Source: Cliona cf. orientalis (lineage: Eukaryota; Porifera; Demospongiae; Clionaida; Clionaidae). From it: a stretch of DNA of 64,000 bases. Where the stretch lies: positions 15,376,923 to 15,440,922 of the forward strand of contig OZ005689.1 of NCBI GenBank assembly GCA_963930775.1, written 5' to 3'. A model generated the notes under the pieces. That model worked only from the letters and a program-made list of their open reading frames with translations, was not told the DNA's origin and searched no databases. Shown in pieces: positions 58,887 through 64,000 of the stretch. Position numbers and translations under genes: made by a program. Numbering within the stretch: position 1 is the stretch's first letter; each line of letters opens with the position of its first letter.

Positions 58887-58932
58887 CTGTGCTGGCGATC
58901 AGCAGAAGAAGGAAGAGCTGTGGATACATCAT
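58887..58932 (-). CDS. Signal-peptide first exon of an unidentified gene
   Basis: ATG at 58932 begins MMYPQLFLLLLIAST and stops at a GTATGC donor, leaving one base of the next codon. It is hydrophobic as a signal peptide should be. A TATAAAAG box lies about 140 bases upstream (59072-59079). No following exon fits: the acceptor at 57763 is in the wrong phase. The gene may end in the unexplained stretch 58000-58880 or be a relic. Confidence 0.4.
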
Positions 58933-59071
58933 GGTGATAACGTGAGAGGTGTTCCAATTGAACCTGTCTCGGACGATTATATTGATGAGCTTTGCCTGAA
59001 GTGAAGTGAAATTCTTTAAGTCAGATGAGCAGCTGCTGATAGAACATGGAGATAGCCTGCTCTCTCTCGCT

Positions 59072-59079
59072 CTTTTATA
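59072..59079 (-). promoter_or_regulatory. TATA box for the signal-peptide exon at 58.9 kb
   Basis: TATAAAAG on the minus strand, followed by a GA-rich leader (GAGCGAGAGAGAGC) toward the ATG at 58932. Confidence 0.4.
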
Positions 59080-59959
59080 CAGATCGACATGCATGGTATT
59101 GCATGTTTTACATGCTGTGACATCATACTGCAATACAGGTAATGATGCAAGCAGGAAGCATGGCACGGTGTATACACATGCATGCTTTAGACTAGACAAA
59201 TGCTAATTGCTGTAACTACATACCTTTAATAATAATAAGAGCAAAATATCATGGACATTGCAATAAAGGTCACCACTATGTATAGATAAGATAGTTACTG
59301 CCAGTCGACATCACCCTGACTTGACAAATGAGCAGTAACTGGCAATGAGTAATTATGGCTATTTTATTATATTATCTTGTTGCATGAAGCCATCAGATAA
59401 AAGTACCACAGTGCCAACAACGATACATATGGCACAGTAGTCCATGCAGTCTTCTATATTAGGATTTTTATCTACTCTAGATATATTAACCTGCAGTAGC
59501 TATTATTATTACGGTATTACTATACCAGTACTTAGGATGTATCAGGTGCATAATATAGGGGAGGCCTAGCCACTTAAGGAGACAGATTACACCATTAGCT
59601 ATAGCTATTATAGCTATTGAGTAGCTATAGCCAGGAGTGGACTGAATTGGAATAATGGACAGACCTCTGACCTCAACTTTAACTCAGAATAAAAGTCTAA
59701 GAGTTGATATAATATTAATATGCATGGTTTACCTAGCTAGTAGCTAATCAGTACAATTCAGCTGTGGCATGTTGAATGTTTCCAATTATGGCATGCACTA
59801 GACTTAGCTAGCTATAGCTAGCAAATTAAGGCATGCTTGCTCAAGCATTGGCAATATTTGCTATAGAGGGAAGGAGACTCAGTCACTGATTCTAAGGATA
59901 TGTTTCTCATGCTGAATTCAGGTAGCTAATGCACTCTAGGTGGCTACATAATGTCATAA

Positions 59960-60650
59960 TTAAAGGAACCAACAGATTGCACACTAATTAGTGAAATCTC
60001 TAATGGAACCTATAGTTGAAGCTTACAGACTACATGATTCAGTAAAGGCTCATTACTGCAGAAACTCTATGTGGATAGCTATAATAATATTATAGTGTTA
60101 TGTGGGTGCATGTGCGTATCCCTAGCAGAACCTATAGTTTGTGTCTTGTAACTTATAGGTAGATAATACAACCTACCAGCTACATATCGTAATGGAACGT
60201 ATAGATTGTAGCTAACGGAACCTTTGAACTACATATTATTGTAGCTAATGGATCGACTACACATTGGAAACATCACGGGTAGCTAGCTGTAATTATAGTA
60301 CATGTGGGCACACGCACATAGCTACCTATCGGAACATAATATTATAGATTGCATCTTAAATTTCTAGGTAGCTAACAGTGCCTATGAATTACATGCATAT
60401 GCATGTCATGATACAGCAAACAGCCTACACATTGGAACTTATAATTCTACGGTCGGGTAGCTATATAGTGTCTGACATGTGTGGTTGTAGGTAGCTATGT
60501 ACCACAGTAAAAAAGGAACCTATATATATGCTGCACGTGTTGAAAATAGTGGAACCAATAGTTAGACTTTGCAGAGTGATTCGGTAGCTAGCTAATGGCT
60601 ATAATATGTATAGCTACAGTTTGTGGAACATGCAAAGCGTAGGCGGAGGG
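59960..60650. repeat. Decayed GGAACCTATAG minisatellite
   Basis: GGAACCTATAG-like units recur at about 60004, 60127, 60193, 60219, 60334, 60433, 60516, 60551 and 60626, usually with TAGCTAAC/TAGCTAAT nearby. Spacing is irregular, so this is an old degenerate array. The rest of 59210-62780 shows no gene; a (TCCG)n run lies at about 60680-60707. Confidence 0.5.
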
Positions 60651-62797
60651 TTACTGCAATCGTTTGGCGATTTTTGTCTGTCCGTCCGTCCGTCCGTCCG
60701 TCCGTCGCAACCCTCTTTTGCTAAATGGTAAGGGTCGTTATAGAGAAAGTACACATTCCAAAGTATACGTGGCATAAGGAAGAGTGGTCATGTTAAGTCC
60801 TGCCCAGTGGAGTAGTGGTGTGCAGCTGTTGCAACTTGCAATTGCCAGTCTGTGTACATGGCACCTACGTACCTCAACTAGCTACATGTGACTGATTGCC
60901 ATTCTGTGCTTTGCTGGTCAGTTGTCAATGCAGTGACAGTGTAAACAAGCTGTGGCTCTCAAGTGCATAATTCAGTTGAAGTATGTCACAGAGGCTTTCA
61001 GTTTATATAGTGACATAGCCAGGTGCCTTCCCCCAACTCTTAGATCACAGACTCTAGTATCAGAACCCTGTTTAGGTACAGGATATGTAGTATACCAGTA
61101 CCCCATTCGGGTGTAGGGTATGTAGTTCAATAGCTACTCCTGACTCCTCAGGCTGATTGCTGATATTGAACATGCACAGAGTGAGCCATACTATATGCAT
61201 GCATGTAGCGGTGAGGGTTCTGCACTCCTGTGCATTCATTACTAATGCGATAAACTTATAGAGGAGAGCTATTTTTAACTAAGTGACGATTATGAATAGG
61301 AGCTCAACTTCAGTTTGTAAAACAGGTTCTTTTTGCACATCTTGTCACATGTCACTGTTATAATTTGCTAACATTAACAATACCTGTCAGGTAGGCAAAC
61401 TAATATCGGCAGGAAGCCTAGGTGTTAATGGGCATTGCATGATTTGGAATGTAACCAACTAGCTAGCTACCTATAAATTAGCTACACTTTCCTGCCTGAC
61501 AGTTACTTATTCCTTCACATGTATTTCCCAAAGCATGTTTTGTCACTAACTCGTCACGCAGCTTGTAATAGGTACATGAATATAACTGTAAACTTTGTAT
61601 CATGCCTCTATATAGCAGCTGCTGCTAGCTAGCGGTAGCAAGTGACACTAAACTATTGGCAAGGTGATAGTGTAGCACGCATGATTTAGATCTGAATTTA
61701 CATGCCCTGAGTGTATAATTATAGTAACAGCCAGGTAACAACGCAGTTCAGGACAAAACTCAGAATCACATGCAGCATGTGTGGTCAAATAATATTATAG
61801 AAATTTTGCTACTATAATTCCCCCAATTACTCGCTTCTACTCTAGCAATTAACTATTATACAGTTGTGAGGTAGATCTATATAGCTATATGAGGTAACAA
61901 TTAAAATATGATTACAGTATCTCATGGAGGGAATTGGGGCATGCATGTATGTAGCTAGTTGATTTCTACAGTAGTCGAGCTTATGTACACACCATCTAGA
62001 GGAGGTGCAATGGCATGGAATGAACTTAGTGCTCCAGAGATTTTTTACTATAATAGGGGGAAGACCTGTTAAATAAATATTGCTGATGCTGAATTCAAGC
62101 AATTGAATCATACATGGGCCTGCATGAGCCTAATATTCGGGAATATATAATTCTTTGATGAACAGGAAACTTCATGAAGAAGTGAAATAATGTGCTTTTC
62201 AACTGCTCTGCACATGTGCATGGTCACAGATGAGCCTGCATGTGATTAATTATTTGAGGAAGTGCTGGAGCTGATAAACAAGGTATTATAGCAGCTAGCA
62301 TGGTAACAGATACATAGACACACACACAAAATGACTACTAAGGGAATATTTAGCCCTGACCTACCTCAAACCAATTAATTAAAATCTAACGCAATACTAG
62401 TGCAAAAGTTGTTTTCTTGGCCTAAAAGAGCACATTTTTTCCGTAAAATACATTACCATAATAAAAGCAAGTAAATAAATGTTAGAATGATATCAGAATA
62501 AAAATTATGGTCAAAATGTACAGGTCAATAATTATAGAAGCTTCTCACTGTAGCTATGTTAATTTAGACTAGATTCCCATAAATCAACACTGGATGTTTA
62601 TCACACCGTGGTGTGTTCTCATACATGTTAGCTTCTTGAATTTCATACCTTCATGTCATTGATTGAAGTGTCAAAATTGAAATAATATTATGTCAAGCAT
62701 TTCATTGTATGTTTACTTGCATCACCTGTTGAAAAATCTGTCTATTTAAACAATTGCTTATTAGAGCTCAACTTCACTGCAAAATATTCTGAAGATC

Positions 62798-63409
62798 ATG
62801 AAGCTTACTGCTGCTCCTTTAGTGTTTATGGCAACTTTTGTTGCGTCCCTACCAACAAGTAAGATAGCTATTGTAAGCGTGCTTGCATTAAGCATGGAGA
62901 GATTAAATACAACAGGTGATTGTAGTCCTCTCACTGTTGCAGGATTATTAATTTTATAATATATTATTGTTTCTAAAGAAGCTTCCCCATAATAGAGTTA
63001 CATCCCAGTAGCTCACAAGATGAGGAACTAATGAATAAAATACATGGAAGCTAAACCTGCAATGTTGCTGACACTGTATCCTGTATCACTGCATGCCAGT
63101 AGCTACGGATAGTGATTGCATGCATGTAGTAAAATTAGCATTGATGAACCGTATAAAGGTAGACAACCGGGACATGGTCATTATTCTACCTCATGGTCTT
63201 CAAGGACACAATATACTTCAACAGTCACCTTCAGGAGCTGCATGCAAGGAAGACGATGTGCACTGCAGCTGGGTTGTTTTTGATGTCACTGTTTTTGTCA
63301 GCTCTCGCCAGTTTTAGTGGTCCTAATAGAGATATCGGCTACCTGCCTGCCCACCAAAGAAAACTACTCAAAAATTATCATTATCTGCAAAACTACCTAG
63401 ATGCTGAAG
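62798..63409 (+). CDS. Start of an unidentified secreted or membrane protein gene (two exons seen)
   Basis: Exon 1 62798-62858 encodes a signal peptide (MKLTAAPLVFMATFVASLPT) and ends at GTAAGA with one leftover base. Exon 2 63302-63409 follows a strong acceptor (TGTTTTTGTCAG) in the right phase and reads TLASFSGPNRDIGYLPAHQR then KLLKNYHYLQNYLDAEG, ending at GTAGGT. A possible third exon (63443-63500, GPIAMWIICASLMQFYFLI) is in phase but weak. I do not recognise the family. The gene probably continues past the window. An alternative first exon begins with an ATG at 63256 (MCTAAGLFLMSLFLSALAS), which is also a good signal peptide and reads straight into exon 2. Confidence 0.45.
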
Positions 63410-64000
63410 GTAGGTTTGTATATTTAATGTAGTTATTACCAGGGCCAATTGCAATGTGGATCATCTGTGCATCCCTCATGCAGTTTTACTTCCTTATAAG
63501 GTATATTATTTAGCTATTAGTTTCGAAAGAGCTAGCACAAGCATAGCTAATAATTATATCTATAGGATTAGTGGCAGCACTCTTCCTGCTATGTATTATG
63601 ATCTCTTCATAGCCGCAAGATCTGCCCTTTCAATGTCCTGTTTATAGCAGTGCATGTAGGTACATGATGGAAAATACATGACTGTACAAATCGGGTGTGC
63701 ACCACCCCCTAGCTATTTTACATATTCATGCTTGTTGTAGTTACAATTCTGTATACGTAGAAATGTTCACCGATTTTGCCACCTGCTATCATTGGCGAAA
63801 GTTTTATCACGCTATTTTTTGTCCTATTATTACAATGATGCGTATTAGTCCATATCTGGGAGCATAATATAGTATGAGCCGGCCATACAATAGTTAGATC
63901 AAGTAGGTATATTTTTTGTCAATTATTATTTCTATAATTCTTTGCAATGCCACAATAATTATACTTAAGATTTGAGGCCTAAAATATTATGAGCAAATGA

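Noticed and set aside
58887..58932. Alternative first exon of the DDE-like gene
   Set aside because: It leaves one base of phase, while the acceptor at 57763 needs two; joining them gives an early stop.

Overview
The window looks like nuclear DNA of an early-branching animal, most likely a sponge (inference). Evidence seen: AT-rich intergenic DNA with many long poly-G/poly-C tracts; compact multi-exon genes with 50-300 bp GT-AG introns; animal-type extracellular modules (Ig, EGF, LDL-receptor YWTD, somatomedin B, VWA, GAIN/GPS); a death-domain relic; and a dense load of short inverted-repeat (MITE-like) elements. No bacterial operon, rRNA, canonical tRNA or CRISPR was recognised. All gene models were read by eye from splice sites, reading phase and family resemblance. 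Repeat boundaries are approximate.

Layout. (1) 0.97-5.6 kb, + strand: the middle third of a NUP160 nucleoporin gene, with an apparent 1-base deletion in a C run and no recognisable C-terminal half. (2) 7.5-21.4 kb, - strand: a 34-exon gene, complete from signal peptide to stop and phase-consistent to 1,850 codons. Its order is two copies of (YWTD propeller-EGF-SMB), Ig, Ig, EGF, Ig, a helical segment, HRM, GAIN/GPS, one transmembrane helix, and a short tyrosine-containing tail. It has the ectodomain of an adhesion GPCR but only one membrane pass. (3) 21.4-36.7 kb: a repeat desert with two Penelope-like fragments, one with a hammerhead-like core beside it, a tRNA-derived SINE inside a terminal-inverted-repeat element, a decayed Ty3/Gypsy element, and several dispersed repeat families. 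(4) 36.7-40.1 kb: a GC-rich 1-kb element flanked by TTAA and a block bounded by inverted GGAAT-type arrays. (5) 40.1-49.3 kb: a tandem pair of VWA-EGF-transmembrane genes, the first broken by several frameshifts and the second intact (604 codons). Their outer flanks are related in inverted orientation. (6) 49.4-53.6 kb: MITEs and a two-exon death-domain pseudogene. (7) 55.5-58.0 kb, - strand: a two-exon gene of 788 codons that resembles a DDE-type transposase with a RAG1/Transib-like order of motifs, preceded by a signal-peptide exon. (8) 58.9-64 kb: two further signal-peptide first exons on opposite strands and decayed minisatellite DNA.

The intact genes suggest a locus rich in surface-receptor and secreted-protein genes (the GPS receptor, the VWA receptor, short secreted proteins) that has been repeatedly disrupted by duplication and mobile elements. 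No pathway link between neighbours can be shown from sequence alone.
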